Assembly: GCA_018825765.1 (NCBI GenBank)
Contig: JAHKAQ010000044.1
Coordinates: 1 to 20,773 of the forward strand
Source of the DNA: Patescibacteria group bacterium
GTDB lineage: Bacteria > Patescibacteriota > Minisyncoccia > CAIUEV01 > JAHKAQ01
DNA length: 20,773 nucleotides
Reading direction: 5' to 3'
The notes under the pieces are model-generated. The model was not told the origin of the DNA. It ran no database searches and worked only from the letters and a program-made list of their open reading frames with translations. This document shows, piece by piece, positions 20,642 to 20,773 of this stretch; position 1 is the stretch's first letter, and every line of letters starts with the position of its first letter. The translations under genes were made by a program, and so were the position numbers.

Positions 20642-20713
20642 GCCGCCATCGTCTAGTGGCCAGGACGCTGGGTTCTCAGTCCAGCAACAGGGGTTCGATT
20701 CCCCTTGGCGGTA
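20642..20713 (+). tRNA. tRNA-Glu (anticodon CUC)
   Basis: A full cloverleaf can be drawn: acceptor GCCGCCA pairs with TGGCGGT (20706-20712) with a G1-U72 wobble; the anticodon stem CTGGG pairs with TCCAG around loop TTCTCAG, giving anticodon CTC (20675-20677) with U33 and A37; the T arm AGGGG/CCCCT encloses TTCGATT. The body closely follows bacterial tRNA-Glu. The discriminator is A at 20713 and CCA is not encoded, so a CCA-adding enzyme is required. It reads GAG codons; a UUC-anticodon partner would be expected elsewhere. Confidence 0.95.
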
Positions 20714-20716
20714 CTG

Positions 20717-20756
20717 CAATAGAAAAACTCCCTTCAGGGAGTTTTTCTATTGTTTT
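20717..20756 (+). terminator. Strong terminator after tRNA-Glu
   Basis: A perfect 16-bp stem (20717-20732 with 20737-20752) with loop TTCA is followed by TTTT. The stem starts four bases after the tRNA. Its A/T-rich arms make it symmetric, so it could also stop transcription arriving from the right. Confidence 0.88.
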
Positions 20757-20773
20757 ATGGCTAAGTAGGAATC

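Overview
The window looks like chromosomal DNA of a Candidate Phyla Radiation (Patescibacteria, Parcubacteria-like) bacterium. The evidence is AT-leaning, tightly packed genes, almost no Shine-Dalgarno sequences, a bS6 with a long Lys/Glu-rich tail, an archaeal-type UMP kinase, an EF-P with arginine at the tip of its modification loop, and many small-genome cell-surface proteins of unknown function. TGA is used as a stop (the 1120-2643 gene), so the code is the standard one and not the UGA=Gly code of Gracilibacteria or Absconditabacteria. This lineage call is an inference; no rRNA gene is present.

Layout. 1-1056: a perfect extended -10 promoter, a hairpin-rich leader and a plus-strand gene for a putative exported lysozyme-like protein, closed by a strong terminator. 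1120-4862 (minus): lysS, a polytopic membrane protein and a PcsB/CwlO-like coiled-coil protein with a C39-type peptidase domain, packed as one operon. 4917-6125 (minus): archaeal-type UMP kinase and greA, separated by a terminator. 6247-8037 (minus): a protein of unknown function with a GTGWCTA-motif domain and six 21-residue solenoid repeats. 8093-11632 (minus): murA (catalytic Cys replaced by Asp), mreB and a GT4-type glycosyltransferase, a cell-wall and shape cluster. 11721-12446 (plus): AlkD-like DNA glycosylase. 12447-12781: a gene-free interval that appears to hold an independent small structured RNA and then the rpsF promoter and leader. 12782-14646 (plus): rpsF-ssb-rpsR-efp, a translation/replication operon. 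14669-19525 (minus): leuS, an exported transglutaminase-like protein and a sigma-region-4/HARE-HTH fusion. 19619-20545 (minus): an exported right-handed beta-helix protein. 20642-20713 (plus): tRNA-Glu(CUC), followed by a strong hairpin terminator.

How the genes fit together. Most of the window is housekeeping: aminoacylation (lysS, leuS, tRNA-Glu), translation (rpsF, rpsR, efp), transcription (greA, sigma-4/HARE protein), nucleotide metabolism, repair, and peptidoglycan synthesis or shape (murA, mreB). Interleaved are four or five exported proteins that probably act on the cell wall or surface (lysozyme-like, coiled-coil/C39, transglutaminase-like, beta-helix).

The parts least explained by known families are the small RNA candidate at about 12503-12643, the structured leader at 185-302, and the repeat protein at 6247-8037. 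No mobile element, CRISPR array, phage gene or recognisable defence system was seen.
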